From Akkermansia sp. N21116 (GTDB lineage Bacteria > Verrucomicrobiota > Verrucomicrobiia > Verrucomicrobiales > Akkermansiaceae): a stretch of DNA of 64,000 nucleotides. The DNA lies in contig NZ_CP139035.1 of the NCBI RefSeq assembly GCF_029854705.2, forward strand, positions 3,433,180-3,497,179. The letters run 5' to 3'. Of this stretch, positions 28,121-41,300 are shown one piece after another (within the stretch, counting starts at the first letter, position 1; each line of letters opens with the position of its first letter). A program made the position numbers and the translations under genes. A model generated the notes under the pieces. It saw nothing but the letters and a program-made list of their open reading frames with translations. It was not told where the DNA came from and made no database searches.

Positions 28121-30526
28121 TCAGGATTCGTGGGCTTTCTCCGCATCTTCGCTTTCCTTGCACCCATAGCCGTACTGGTATCCGTAGCCATAACCGTAGT
28201 GGTTGTAGCTGGCGGATTTAAAGTCGACCTCATTGATGACGTAAGAGAGGTTGTGGAGTTTGCCCTTGTCGGCAAGTTGCTGGACTTGAGTGAAATATCG
28301 CTTGTCGATCATACCGCTGCGGACGACGTAAAGGGAGATATCCGCCAAGGCGCCGATGATGGCGGTGTCGGCCAGGATCCCATAGGGTGGGCAGTCGATG
28401 ATGACGGCATCGTACTGCTTCTGAAGGTACTTCAGCAATTTGCCCAGCAGAGGCGTACTGAGCAATGTCACGGGATTGGGGACATAGGGGCCGGCATAGA
28501 GGACGAACAAACCGTCCGGAGCGTTTTCCGCCGTGTGGATCACCGAGGCCGGATCCTCTACTTGTTTGCGCAGGATGGAAGTCAACCCCTTGCGCCCTTT
28601 CCCTCCAAGTTTGTTGCTGAGGGAGGTTTTCCGCAAGTCGCCGTCAATGAGGAGCACCTTTTTCCCGGCCTTGGCAAAAGCGGAAGCCAGGTTGCAGGAC
28701 GTCATGGTCTTCCCTTCTCCAGCCATGGTGGAGGTGACCATCATGATGTAACCGCCCTGTTCGGGCCTGGGCAGAAGGGAGTCGACATTGTTGCGCAGGA
28801 TGTGGAAGCATTCCGCAATCACGGAATGATCGTCCTGGATGAAGAGGGAAGGATGTTTGCTTTCCTTTTTGCTCAAAACGGGCAATTCCGCCAGGACGGG
28901 AAGGTTGCTGACTCCCGGCAGGTCGTGTTTGTTCCTGACTTTGTTGTTGAGCATGGACACGCCCACAAAAGCGAAGATGCACAGGGCGGCGCCACCGAGA
29001 CCACCGGCGGCGACAAACTGCATGGTTTTAGGAGAAATGGGAAGATCGCTGCCATGGGCGGTTTCCAGCACGCGGGCGGAGGGTTCCGCTGCGGCAAGGG
29101 CCAGGGCATTCTCCAGTTGTTTGCTGAGAAGCATCAGGTAGATTTCCTCTTTGACCTTGTGCTCCCACATCAGGGGCATCAGTTCGTGTTCCTTGGCAGC
29201 GGTTGCCGCCAGTCGGTCGGAGAGTGATGCCTGTTTTTTCTGGAGTTCCCGATGTTTGATTTCCAGATTGTTCCGGTAGTTCGTCAGAGCTTTGCCGGCT
29301 GCCGCACGGGTAGAATTCATCTTATCGCGCAACCCGACGGCAATAGGGTTTCTACGACCGGCGCTGCCAGCGATCTTCTGATATTCCAGATAGGCCTCGT
29401 TGTAGAGCGTCACCTGGCTGGCAATGCTGGAGTCCGCCAGTCCCGTATCAACGGAGATCAAGGCATCTTTCATGCCTGTTTCCTTGAGGCTGGAGGCGAG
29501 ATTCGAAGCAAGCTTGATCTGGGTTTCCAAATCGAAGATTTCCTTTTCCAACGCCTGGGAGGTCGTGAAATCGGCCGTCATCGTCGTCTCCGTATCACGG
29601 ACGATGTCTCCCTTAATCTTGGAGTCGGTAATTTTTTGATCGACAGCCTCCAAAGAGGCTTTGACCTCCTTCAAGCTTTTATCGATAAAGCTCTCCACTT
29701 TCCGGGAGGACTGGCTCTTCTCGTCTTTCGAGAGCTGATTGTACACCTCGATAAGGTGGTTGAGAACATCGGTGGCCTTGTCCGGATTGCCGGCCGTCAG
29801 CGTCATCTCCAAAAGACTGGAATCCTTGGCGTCCGGACGGGTAACAGTCAAACCGGCAAGAAGAGAATGGGTCGTCGCAAGGGGGGAGGTATAGTGAACC
29901 AGGACCTCCCGGTCCTTCCAGGAATCATTCATTCTTGACGTAGGGTGAACAGTCAGGGTGGCGAAGGGGAGAACAAGGGGCTGTCCATAGGAACCGGTCA
30001 CCTCCGTCGGGGTGTCATCCGTACTGGAATAAGTCAGGGTGAATTGTTCGTCCTCCCGGGGAGTGATGCCAAACGAGTAGGGGCGGCTTTTGTCGATTGC
30101 CTGGAAAACAACGAGAAGCGGAGTGTCCCGATACAGATCCAGTTCCCGGAAATCCTTCCGGACACCATAGGAAATGTGCAAATCCAGATCCTCCACCACT
30201 TTTTTCATCAAGGCGGTGGATTTCAGGACGTAACTTTCGTTGGCCAGGTTGGCGGAGCCGGAGTCGATCCCAAGCTCGGTCATGATACGTTCCGAAGAAG
30301 CGCCTTTGCCCGCCTTGGAATCACGCATCATCACACTGGCTGTCTTTTGATAGACGTAGTTTTGTCTACCGGCCAGATAGTACGCCGTACATGCGCCCAG
30401 CAAGGCGGTAATAATCACGGCATACCAGTACCGACGCAAAACCGTCAGGATAATGTCGAGGGAGAATGAAGTTTCTTCCTGTTCCTCGGAGGAGCTGGAA
30501 GCAACAGCAGGTAACGGTTCTACCAT
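28121..30526 (-). CDS. polysaccharide co-polymerase / tyrosine autokinase (Wzc/GumC-like)
   Basis: Inner-membrane protein controlling chain length and export. It has an N-terminal Wzz domain with membrane helix about residues 40-55 (WYAVIITALLGACTAYYLAG), a long periplasmic coiled-coil part, a second helix about 500-525, then a BY-kinase domain with Walker A TSTMAGEGKT near residue 595, Walker A' VLLIDGDLRK, and Walker B VIIDCPPYG. The C-terminus carries a dense tyrosine cluster (YNHYGYGYGYQYGYG, about 775-790), the autophosphorylation tail. ATG 30526 (MVEPLPAVASSSS) is chosen over 30574. The gene sits between the export lipoprotein and its phosphatase. Confidence 0.93.
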   Translation of the reverse strand: MVEPLPAVASSSSEEQEETSFSLDIILTVLRRYWYAVIITALLGACTAYYLAGRQNYVYQKTASVMMRDSKAGKGASSERIMTELGIDSGSANLANESYVLKSTALMKKVVEDLDLHISYGVRKDFRELDLYRDTPLLVVFQAIDKSRPYSFGITPREDEQFTLTYSSTDDTPTEVTGSYGQPLVLPFATLTVHPTSRMNDSWKDREVLVHYTSPLATTHSLLAGLTVTRPDAKDSSLLEMTLTAGNPDKATDVLNHLIEVYNQLSKDEKSQSSRKVESFIDKSLKEVKASLEAVDQKITDSKIKGDIVRDTETTMTADFTTSQALEKEIFDLETQIKLASNLASSLKETGMKDALISVDTGLADSSIASQVTLYNEAYLEYQKIAGSAGRRNPIAVGLRDKMNSTRAAAGKALTNYRNNLEIKHRELQKKQASLSDRLAATAAKEHELMPLMWEHKVKEEIYLMLLSKQLENALALAAAEPSARVLETAHGSDLPISPKTMQFVAAGGLGGAALCIFAFVGVSMLNNKVRNKHDLPGVSNLPVLAELPVLSKKESKHPSLFIQDDHSVIAECFHILRNNVDSLLPRPEQGGYIMMVTSTMAGEGKTMTSCNLASAFAKAGKKVLLIDGDLRKTSLSNKLGGKGRKGLTSILRKQVEDPASVIHTAENAPDGLFVLYAGPYVPNPVTLLSTPLLGKLLKYLQKQYDAVIIDCPPYGILADTAIIGALADISLYVVRSGMIDKRYFTQVQQLADKGKLHNLSYVINEVDFKSASYNHYGYGYGYQYGYGCKESEDAEKAHES

Positions 30527-30613
30527 GGAATATGATGGATAAATGGGAAATAGAAGATCAAAATGTCCGGCCACTTCCCCTGGGGGGAAAGGAAATGGCC
30601 GGAATTCCTATGT

Positions 30614-31390
30614 TTACAGGCACATGGCAATCACGGCCAGAGTGACCCCCAACCCTGAAAGCCCCCAACCATACCACTGGACAGCATCGCTGCGGGTATT
30701 GACCTTGCGTTCCGAAGGAGAAACATAAATGATATCGTTCTGCTGAATATAATAATAGGGAGAGTTGAAAAGGTCCTTGCTGCGAAGGTCGATGTTGGCG
30801 ATCTGGCGCTGACCGTTCGTTTCGCGGATGAGGGTGATGTCGCGGTTGCCGTCGATATTTAAGTCTCCGGCGCGGGAAATGGCTTCGAGGATCGTGACCC
30901 GCTGGCCTTCGATGGAATAGGTGCCGGGTTTGTTGACTTCGCCAATGACGGAAAACTTGAAATTCATGATCTGCACGTTGACGGAAGCGTCACTGATGTA
31001 ATCATTGCGCTTGAGAGAAGAAGCAATGTCGGAGGCCAATTGAGAACAGGTTTTGCCGGAGGCCTTCATTTTACCGATGACAGGCAGGACAATGTCTCCA
31101 TTGACGTCGACCAAATACCCCTTAGGTTTATTTGTATTGTTATTGCCGGTCGTTCCCATCTCGGACACGGCAAAGGGAGCAGTCAGTTCCGGTTGCTTGC
31201 TGCTAACGGAGATGTAGAGCTGGTCGTCCTTCTGGATTGTCGTCTGGTAGTTATTTTTGAGCTTTTCCTTACTATCAGCGCTAACATCCTGTATATAAAG
31301 GACTTCCTTAGGGCTAACGCAAGAAGGAAGAAGTGTAACCGACGAGAAGGAGCATACGATAAGTATGAAGGTAATAAGTTTTTGTTTCAT
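30614..31390 (-). CDS. polysaccharide export outer-membrane lipoprotein (Wza-like)
   Basis: Outer-membrane export component. The signal peptide ends in a lipobox LPSC with lipidated Cys24. A Poly_export domain follows (QKDDQLYISVSSKQPEL to GYLVDVNGDIVLPVIG), then an SLBB segment (FSVIGEVNKPGTYSIEGQRV). The last ~20 residues are hydrophobic (GWGLSGLGVTLAVIAMCL), a Bacteroidetes-style C-terminal helix. It is the first gene of the leftward locus, so its promoter should lie in the 1-kb region to its right. No Shine-Dalgarno is evident. Confidence 0.93.
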   Translation of the reverse strand: MKQKLITFILIVCSFSSVTLLPSCVSPKEVLYIQDVSADSKEKLKNNYQTTIQKDDQLYISVSSKQPELTAPFAVSEMGTTGNNNTNKPKGYLVDVNGDIVLPVIGKMKASGKTCSQLASDIASSLKRNDYISDASVNVQIMNFKFSVIGEVNKPGTYSIEGQRVTILEAISRAGDLNIDGNRDITLIRETNGQRQIANIDLRSKDLFNSPYYYIQQNDIIYVSPSERKVNTRSDAVQWYGWGLSGLGVTLAVIAMCL

Positions 31391-31728
31391 AGTAAGTTGT
31401 TTGTTGGTGTGAAAATAGAATCGGAGACGGTTGCTGTTGCTAAAGAAAAGAGATCATCGCCCAGAACATGCGGAGATAAATTGCTGCTGCACGCGCCGGC
31501 CGAGAGAAAACACCCAATGCCTCAAAAGAAGGCATCCTGGGGAACGAACTTCCGTTATGTGAATCGCATAAGTCAAAAACATGACTGGAAAAGAAACCAT
31601 TGTCCAAGCCTCATTAGTATTTCATTTATTATTAGTTGATTACAATTAATTAAAATAGGTTGTAATCCTTTTCTGACAGGCAAAATACGCCGTCAAATTT
31701 TACTTATCTCTTCTCGAACGCAGATTTA

Positions 31729-31746
31729 AGCGGATTTACAATCCGC
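31729..31746 (-). promoter_or_regulatory. palindromic element, left copy (facing the polysaccharide locus)
   Basis: Near-perfect dyad of 7 bp arms around 3 bases. Read leftwards it is GCGGATTGTAAATCCGC, identical to the right copy read rightwards. An AT-rich stretch lies just upstream in that direction. Candidate operator or recombination site. Confidence 0.5.
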
Positions 31747-32073
31747 CGTCAAGAGATATGTAATTTTTTTCCAATCCCGAATTCTCCTTTATGATCAAGC
31801 TTTTACAACACAGTCACTGAGGGGCAGTATCAAATTCGTAACAGATGCTTTTTCTGGTTCCAAACACATACCCGGTTCTCAGGGGAGAAGGGGTGGAATC
31901 TATTTTTGAACAATATGGAAATAATTTATTATAAATATGTTCCTATTTTTTTGGGCAAAGAGAGAGAGTAAAAAAATCATCTATCTCTTAGCGGTTGGGA
32001 TACCGATGCGTCAGATCGCCCTAAATAATATTATTAAATACTTATAATAAACAAGTTATATAATACCAAGATA

Positions 32074-32091
32074 GCGGATTGTAAATCCGCT
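32074..32091 (+). promoter_or_regulatory. palindromic element, right copy (facing the autotransporter)
   Basis: GCGGATTGTAAATCCGC followed by T, exact inverted copy (18 bp) of 31729-31746. It begins 9 bases after the TATAAT at 32059-32064, so a transcript from there would start at or just before it. Confidence 0.5.
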
Positions 32092-32395
32092 AGAAAAAAG
32101 GTGCTGATGAGACTAAAAAACCGAAACAACGGGCAAAACCATGTCCATATCGGCCTTTTATTCAATGGCTTACAACTCACACCACCGGCTTTCCCTCTTA
32201 GAAATACCGTGGGTTATTCCTATACCCGTATGTTGTCATTATCCACCGTTTTCTGGGCGCTCCTTATCGGCGTCCTTTTTGTTTTCCGCCTGCATATACC
32301 CAGGACACTCCCTTCCTTCCAATCTTGGTGAGGTCGTATTTCTTCCCCTTCCTTTCAATCTTCTAATAACAACATTCTAAAATCCACCAACAATC

Positions 32396-35300
32396 ATGAA
32401 ACCCCACCTCCCCCTCAATCTCCGCAAGGCTCTTCTTGCCATCTACACCGCGGCAATAGGTATGGCTCTGACCAGCACCTCCACAACCGCCGCTCTGACG
32501 CCGACCCAGACCATCGGTCAAGGAAACCAAGTAACAATCAGCACAACTGAAGATTACCAGATTAACAATAATGCTTATATCCTCCTTGATGGAGGAATAC
32601 TCGATACACAAAGCCTCCAGGGAGCTTTCCTTATTGGCGCAGGCTCGGAAGGCATACTGGAACTGAAAAGCGGCACATGGACTCAGTACAGAACAGCTCT
32701 CACAGTCGGTTCCCAAACTGGCGGAGAAGGTACACTCCTTGTTACGGGAGGTAATTTCTCAATTGATCCCAATAGTACCTCCCCTATCGCTATCGGAGAA
32801 GATAATGGAAAAGGACTCCTTGCAATTGATGGTGGCAACTTAACAATCGAAACTAAAACTAACGTAGGCTTTAATCAAGGAATCGGGACTATTTCCATCA
32901 AAAATGGCTCCCTGACTACTACTGCCGAAATCACTCTGGGAGGATCTAACGGAGCGGAAAATAATGGAGGGACAGGAACCGCCATTATTTCCGACGGAGG
33001 AATGTGGAACGCCATAGGCGGAATCAGTATTATCGAGAATGCGGGTAACGGGATTACGCTGGATGGGGGTACATTGAAGATCGACTCATTTGCTCTAAAA
33101 GACGGAGGCATCCTGACATGGACATCCGGAACAATGATGACGGACGCTACCATTGAGACAGATCAAACATTTACCGTCACAGGAGATTCCGATTGCACCC
33201 TCGTTGGGGAATTGTCCCTGGATGGAAATCTTGTCGTCGATGGAAAATTCTCTCTCTCTGAGGGGCTGTTGGCCATCGGCAAAACCATTGGAGGGAATGG
33301 CACGCTCATCATCGATAAACAGTTATCTCTGGGCTCCGGTTCGTTCCAAGGCGATGTCATTCTTTCCGGCAATGCCACGCTTGATGGTACAATCGGAACC
33401 CTTGATACCAATAACTTCGCGTTGACAATCACGAATGGAACAAACCTGACTATCACGGGAGATTCCATCAGCACCATTAACGGCGGTCTTATCGGACAAG
33501 GCACGCTGAATCTGGACACCCAAAGCGGTACCCTGAACCTGACAGCCCAGGGAGACTTCTCTGGTACACTCACGCTGGACAACGGTTTTCTCTACATTCT
33601 TGCTCCTACAACGTCTCCAGATTTCGATACGCTCGCTGCCATCAACGTCAACGGAGGATGGTTGGAGCTACAAACCGATCTCACGACGGTTTCCCTTTCC
33701 CAATCAACGGGCACCTTCCTCAATATCATCAATAACGCTACGTTGACTGTGGACAATGGAACCGGAACTATTCTGGAAGGTATCGTCGCATTAGGTAGTG
33801 GGAACGACTCCGGCACTCTTATCTCTACAGGAGACTTGACTGTTAAGCAGCTTGACGACGGGGCTTACGGTACATTGGACGCTTCTGGTCATACTCTGAC
33901 AATCGAAGGAATCTCCACGGGCATGACTTCCAATAATCGTCTGACATTAAATGCCAACAACATCGTAATCAACCCGGCAAACAACAATACGGGATTCGGA
34001 TTTGTCAATGCCACAGCCACGGAAACGTTACAATTCATCTTGAATGGCAGCAAGGAAGACGTATTCGATTCCTCTCTGAATGCCTCCAAGTTGGCTGTTT
34101 TCGGGACATCGGACACGGATTACGTTCAAATCTCCGATTCCGTACTGAATCTGGCCACCGGCACAACGGTAGAAAACGCAACCCTAGTCTTCTCCCGTGA
34201 ACCCGGAGCATCTGCCCAGTCGTACAACATCAAGGACGTTTCCCTCGTCAATGGAGGCAATCTGGTTATCAATGACAGCACGGTCTCATTCGACAAATGG
34301 GAAGACTTTTCCAGTAACGGCACCGTATACCTTTCCCAAGGATTGCTGATTCAAAATACCGGATCAACTGATGCGACGATCATCAACTCAAAGGTAGACG
34401 GTACGAATCAGTTCGGAATATTCAATCCCGCAGGCAACGGAACACTGGCCACCAACGGCAACCTGACTCTGGCCGGAACGGGGAACGAACTGGAAGACGA
34501 TACCATCCAATCCGCTATGACGCTGACTCTGGAAGGGTCCTATACAACCCTTTCGGGCTCTCGACTGCTGGGTCAGGATATTGTTTTGAATCCCAACACG
34601 GATATGGAAGGTTCCAACCTGTCGGTCATGAAAAATACCAACGGGGACTCGGCAAACAGCCTGAGCATCGGTAAAAACACTACACTATCAGATAGTTACA
34701 TCAACACCTTAAAGACAGAGATTAGCAGCCAATCTACGCTTACACTTCGTGGAAGCCATGCGTCCATTCCATCCGAACTGGGTGACATCGACCTGACCGG
34801 CGGCGACAATGCCCTGATTCTTGAAGGCGGCAACCAATCCAACTTCAGATCCTACAGGGACAATACATCCTCCCAACTGACCATTTCCGACTCCTCGCTG
34901 ACCCAGACGGAACAGTCCGGTGACATCACCGTCCTCGGAACAACGACCATTACGAATACTGCGGCCAATGAACAAGCCAAACTAGTTGTTCAAGATTCCA
35001 TTGCCTTGACAGGAAACAATACGATCGCCGGTATCGAAAACGGAGAAAAAGCTATTGTCTCTTCAAACAACATTCTGAGGATAGGAGGGACAGGTTCAAC
35101 CTCCTCTATCACAGATGCCGAGTTGAGGGGCAAGACATTCTCCCTGCAAGGGAAAACCACGGTTCTGGATCGCAATAGCATTACCGGGGATCTACTCCAT
35201 TTTGAATCAACCGGAGACGGAAATGTCACAATCAACTCGCTTGTGACCGGAATCAATGCCTCTTACACCAATGTGCTCATCGGCAACGATAACGATATAT

Positions 35301-38300
35301 CCGGCACCTTGCTACAGATTACCGAATCGACACAATTCAACAATGGATCTCTTAATCTCAGCGGCCCTTACGTGTCGACGACCATAACCAACGGGAAACT
35401 GCTTGAGTTGAACAACGTCACCCGGAATGGAACTCCCGGTTCCGTTGTCAACCTCGGAGATGTTTCCCTCAATAGCGCTTCCGGACTGACCACCCTGGCC
35501 ATTACTAACGGTACGCAAGCCAGTGCTTCAAACATGCTGAATATGGGAGATCGGTCTTTCATCGCCATTGATGGGGAAGCTAACAACGCCTATACATCGT
35601 TAAGCCTCGGGAGCTCCGACATACTGACCGGCCCTTACGCCGGCATCAGCGTTGCCAACAACGGGCACCTTATCTTTAGAACCGGCGATATCACCATCAC
35701 GGAAGATAACAAAAACAAAATCCAATGGGACGCTTCCTCGGAAATCAAAACCCTCGCAGGAAACTTTATTTTCGATGGGGTCAAAGACGATTTAACGTCT
35801 CCTACTCCCATCCGTGGTGAAATCAGCGCAGAAGGCAGTTACAGCGTCATTCTCAGGAACGGTGCGCAAGTGTTCGCCACAGGCGTCACTTCCCACAACC
35901 TGAACCTGCACGATCCGGACACCATTCTGCAAATCCACATTTCCGACCAATCGTCCACCACTTGGTCGAAAATGGCCATTGCCGACACTCTCTCCATAAG
36001 GAACGGGGCCACGCTGACACTTGTCAACAAGTCGGTACGCGCCGACAATCTGGGATCTCTCGGTACCGTCATTGTAAACGGAGGCACACTCTCTGCCACA
36101 GGCCAGGCCGGTTCCTATCTGACAGCCTCCAGCATTTCGGCAGCCAACGGATCGTCCATCAGCCTGAATACTATTCAGCTCGACGGCGGCATCTCAACCG
36201 TAGCCGATGCCTTGGTTGACACCGTCAATCTGACAAATGCTACCGTGAACGGCAACATTACCGTCAACACCGGAGACATCCTGAACATGACCAGCTCCAC
36301 AGTGACCGGCACCGTATGGATGGACAATTCGTCCCTGAACATCCGGGGCGGCACAAATGCTATTGACACTTTAGCTCTTGCCAATAACGCCAAAGTAACC
36401 ATCGACAACGGAGCTACTCTGAATGTCAACACCACCGGCATCGGTTTCGGCTCCGACATGCAGATCAACGGTACGGTCACAGGCAACGTCACCCTGATGG
36501 GCGGTACCGCCACGCTGGCCTCCACCGGCATTGTAGACGGTAATCTGGGCATCCAGGGCGGCACGCTCTCCTACGGAGGCGGTACGGTTAACGGAGAACT
36601 CTCCTTCCTGGCCGACCCGTACGGCAATTCCGTGATCAACCTGGGAAGTTCCTGGACGCTCGCCTCCGGCAAGGCTCTTACCGTCAACGGAAACGGAACG
36701 ATCAACATGGGCACCTTCAACATGACGAGCCACGGTCTCACTGGAAACGGGGATCTGACTCTTACCGGTTCCGGTACCTTCACGTTTGACAAAACCGGTA
36801 CGCATACTGGCAATATCATCTTGAAGGACTCTGTTTCTATTACAGCTTCGGGGGCAAACCACGGTATGGGGACAAGCGGTTCTCTCATTGCCGAATCAGG
36901 AATACACGCCGTCACGTTTGGAATAGATCAGGGTAAGGGACTTGTTATTAACAAGGGAGCCACTGTCAATCTGACAACGACACGCGACTTGCAATTGGGA
37001 GGACTGATCAACAATCAGGGTTCCTTGAATGTCTCCGCTGGTGGTAATAATCCCATTCTTTATCTGACCAAAACAGGCTCCGACCTCGGAAACTTGAACC
37101 TGATGCAGGGCACGATTGCCCTGAGCACTTGGCAGACTTCCCCCAATCTCATCATCCAAGGTAATGATATCACCAGCAGCGCCGGTACCATCTTCGACCT
37201 GAGAGCGTCTTCTCTGACGGCCAACAGCATGAACCTGCTCGGCACGCTGAAGGGAAATAATAACAGCCAGCTGATTCTCGCCAATGGCCTGAAAACCGCA
37301 TCCATGGAACTGACCGGAACGACCGTATCTGCCCGGAGCATCCAGGCAAACGCAACTTCACTGGGCAACAATTCCAAGTTGACGGCTACGGAAGATCTCA
37401 CTCTCTCCGACATTACGAATATCGGCAACGACGTCTCCCTCGCCGGAGGCAATGTCTCGCTGTCCTCCGCAGTCACTTTAACATCGGGTAATCTGTCGCT
37501 GACAGCCGGGCACAAACTGCTCCTCAACAGCGGCACCTACATCTGGACTAACTCCACAGTAGACGTGCACGACTCGACCACGCTTGCCGAAGGAGTCAGT
37601 CTGACTTTAGACGGCGGAAGCCAAAGTCTCGGGACACTCAACGGAAGCACGAACAGCACGCTTGCCTTGACGGGCGGCGCAAATGCACAAGCCGCGACAA
37701 TCCTGTTCGCTGAGGGCAGCATCATGCTGGACGGAGCATCGTCTCTCTCCACGACAACGGCAGCGGACAGCACCATCTCTTCCCTGACCCTGGCAGGCGG
37801 TTCCTCGCTAGAGACGGCAGACGACCTGGAAATCACGACTCTGGAAGACGAAGCCAACGGATCGATTATATCGGACGGAGACTTGACCATAGACAACGAC
37901 ATCACGACTTCCGACACGTTGTCTCTCATCGCAGGCGGAACACTGACGCTCCAGGGAGATTCCTCCACGATTAATGGAGACGATAGCCTCCTTGCGGGAG
38001 AAACCATTTCCGTTGACGGAGATTTGACCATGAACGGGGCCAATGCTTCCATTGAAGCAATCGGCGAGATTTCCCTGAACAACATCACGATGACGGGAGA
38101 AGGATCTTCCATCACGACGGGGGGCACGCTTGCCATCTCCGGTTCGGGCAATCTGGAACACACCACGATCGAAACAGGCACATTGCACCTTGTCGAAGAC
38201 GGAGACGGGACAACTATGAAGGATGTTTCCCTAACGGCGGCACATACAATCGTCGATGCCGGCAAAATGCTGAGACTCATGGCCGGCAACGAATATTCCC

Positions 38301-41300
38301 TCGGAATAACGAGCATCACCGGTGATTTGAACCTGGGTGGAAACAACCAAGCCGCTAACGCCGCGACAGTCACGGCCGAATCCATGAGCATCGGCTACTC
38401 GTTCGATGACCAAGGACGGCAGGTTGACGGTACATTGACCGTGAACACGGGCAGTTCTCTCACGGTACGCCACTCCCTGACCTCAACGGGATCGACTTCC
38501 ATCGCCGGTTCCGTTACCGCCGGAACGATCGTTCTCTCTGGAAACGCCAACGACCTTGAAGGATACGGTTCCGTCGACGGAGGAACGCTCGAATCCCTCA
38601 GTTCCCTGGATATCACGAACGCCACTCTGGGCCGCACGACACTAATCTCCGGAACGGACATGACCATCGCCGGTGCAGTAACCGACAACGGAGGCAGTAC
38701 GCTGACGTCCCGTGAAGGTTCGATTATCCTGAATGCAGAACTGACAGGCGATGGCAATACGCTCACCGCCGTCAATGGCACAGTTGACATCAACGCCGCC
38801 ATCTCCGGCGACAATCTCAGCATCACTGTTCAAGATCTCGTCATCGACGCAGCCATGACCACCGAAGGCGGTAACATCACCGTCACCGGGATGATGGACG
38901 TCAACGCGGCGGCCACGCTGACCGATGTCACGCTGGATGTGACCCGCACAGACATCACCGGCATCGGCTCCAGTCTAACTGTCTCCAACACCGAAACCTT
39001 CGGCAAACTCGGCGACGTCACTGTAGCCGACCACGGCTCCCTGACACTGACCGGGACAACTGCCGGTACGGCATCATCCCTGAGCGCCGACATCAGCGTC
39101 AGCAACAACTCCACGGCAAGCCTCACCAATACGGCACTGACAGGCAGCATCCTCGTCAGCGCCGACTCCAACACACTGACGCTGGATCGAACCTCCGTCT
39201 CTGGTAACGTCACTCTGCTGGGAACAACCAACACCCTGTCCATGACGGATTCCTCCATCGGCCAGGCCCTGACGATGGACGGCGGCCAGTTTGACCTGTA
39301 CGGAACCAATACCGTCGGCGAACTCCTGCTCAACACGACCAACATCAACCTGACCCTGCACAACGGTGCCACGTTGAATGCCGTCGGCAAGGAAACCGTC
39401 ATCGACAAAAACGGTCTCTACCTGATCGAAGGCACCCACACGGGCAACATCCGCATCGGCAACGGTACGATTGATCTCGGTTCGGTCGCCAATGCCGGCA
39501 CGCTGAACGGCTCGCTGACAATCGAAGAAGGTACGTTGAACTACAACAACGCGGATTCCGCGATCTCCGCCGGCAATGCCATCACGCTGGCCGGAGGAAC
39601 GACCACAGCCCGTGAAATCAACGTCAACGCCGAGTGGGATGCCTCCGGCAATACGTTAGTCGCCAACGCCGACGGCACGATCAACCTGGCGGAAGGCAAT
39701 CTGGAAATCGGCGCCATCGCCTCCGGCAATGGTAACATCACCGTCAACGGTTCAAATAACCTGACAATCGACGGTACGGGCTCTCACACGGGAGATATCG
39801 TCCTTAACGGTACGGTCGACCTCATTGCCGGATCCGCAAATGCTCTGGGCACCGACGGTACGCTGGTCGTCAACGGTGCTCACAAGCTCACCATCACCGG
39901 AGACCAGAACAAGGATATCCTCCTTGCCACCCGGACAGACGACCTCGTTATCGACAATGCCTCTGACGTCGTCCTCAACGGCGCGGTGGATTCCAAAGGC
40001 TTCATTTCCAAAGTCGGTTCAGGAACCCTGACGCTCGAAGATGCGATCATCGACGATCTGGAAGTCAACGGCGGTCTTGTCGTCAGTACGGGAGAAAACA
40101 TCTTCGGTGATCTGACTGCGGACGGCGGCGACATCTCGCTCGGCATGGGAGACAACTTGATGGCTGATGCCGACCTCAACGCTATCGACGGAACAATCTC
40201 CCTCACCGGAGTTACCGCTTCCAACGGAGGCAATATGACAGCCGAGACAAACGGGGAAATCCTCATCCACGACAGCAATTTGAAGATGAACAATGTTCTT
40301 AACGACGGTCTCATGACCTTCGATCAGAACTCCGGCATCTCCCTCGACGAACTTACCTCCAACGGTACGCTTAACATCGGATCCACCGATATTGGGGATA
40401 TCACCCGCGTCGACGTTTCCACGAACGCTACCCTGAGTGGTACAACAACGATCAATACAGGAGCCACTCTGGACGTCACCAAGAATGTCAAGCTCATCAA
40501 CAACCAGTTCACCGTCAATGGAACGCTGACCGCCGGCAACGACATTGCCCTGGAACACGCTCAGGTTTCCGGTACCGGCGGTACAATCTCGGCCAAGGGT
40601 GAAATCGGCATCGACTCCGACTCATCCCTGACCATGGGAGGAAATTCCACGGTCAAGGCCGGTACCGATATGACGGTAGCAGGCAACGCCGACATAGAAG
40701 GTTCTCTCTCGGTAGGTAACGACCTCAATGTCTCCGGAAGCCTTACCTCCGACGGTACGACGAAGGTCGGCGGCAACCTTGCCGTCACTGACGGCGACGT
40801 CACCCTGAACGGCACCGCCAACGTCTCGGACAAGACCACCGTCAGCGGCAACGGTTCCCTGACGCTCGACTCCACCGGAGCCGGCGATCTGGGCAACGTC
40901 ACTGTCAATGACGATGGCAGTCTGACCGTCACCGGCAATGGGAACAGCGTCAACGCCGACAACATCACGATGAACGGCAATGCCTCCGGGTCCATCTCCG
41001 ACACTGTGCTCAACCTCAACGGCGGTCAGGGTGAGATTACCCTCAACGACGCTTCCAGCCTCGACATCGCCAATACAACCGTCAACGGCAGCATCAGCAC
41101 CACCAATACCTCGTCCACCGACTCCACCCACCTGGGACTCGACACGGTCGACATCAACGGTGACCTGACCGTCGTCGGCGGCGACCTCGTCCTTTCCAAC
41201 GACAACACCGTCTCCGGTTCCCTCAACATCTCCGACACGGTCAACGTGACGGTCAATGACGAGAACGGCAATCCGGGCACCCTGGTCGTCAAGGAAGGAA

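Larger units (their letters stand above)
31391..32395. promoter_or_regulatory. 1-kb gene-free divergent control region
   Basis: It separates the leftward polysaccharide locus from the rightward autotransporter. It is strongly AT-rich between about 31.75 and 32.07 kb, with two TATAAT hexamers on the plus strand (32043-32048 and 32059-32064), and holds two copies of a palindrome (separate entries). A 76-codon frame at 32101-32331 has no recognisable features and is not called. Promoters for both directions probably lie here, but no good -35/-10 pair could be fixed. Confidence 0.6.

Noticed and set aside
30741..30800. Possible additional homopolymer switches in the export and kinase genes
   Set aside because: Only runs of six or fewer were found (for example G6 on the plus strand at 29881-29886), no longer than those in ordinary genes.
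31681..32100. CRISPR-like array
   Set aside because: Only two copies of a short palindrome in inverted orientation, no regular spacers and no cas genes.
32101..32331. 76-codon frame in the divergent control region
   Set aside because: No start signal, no family features, and it covers the probable promoter/leader of the autotransporter gene.
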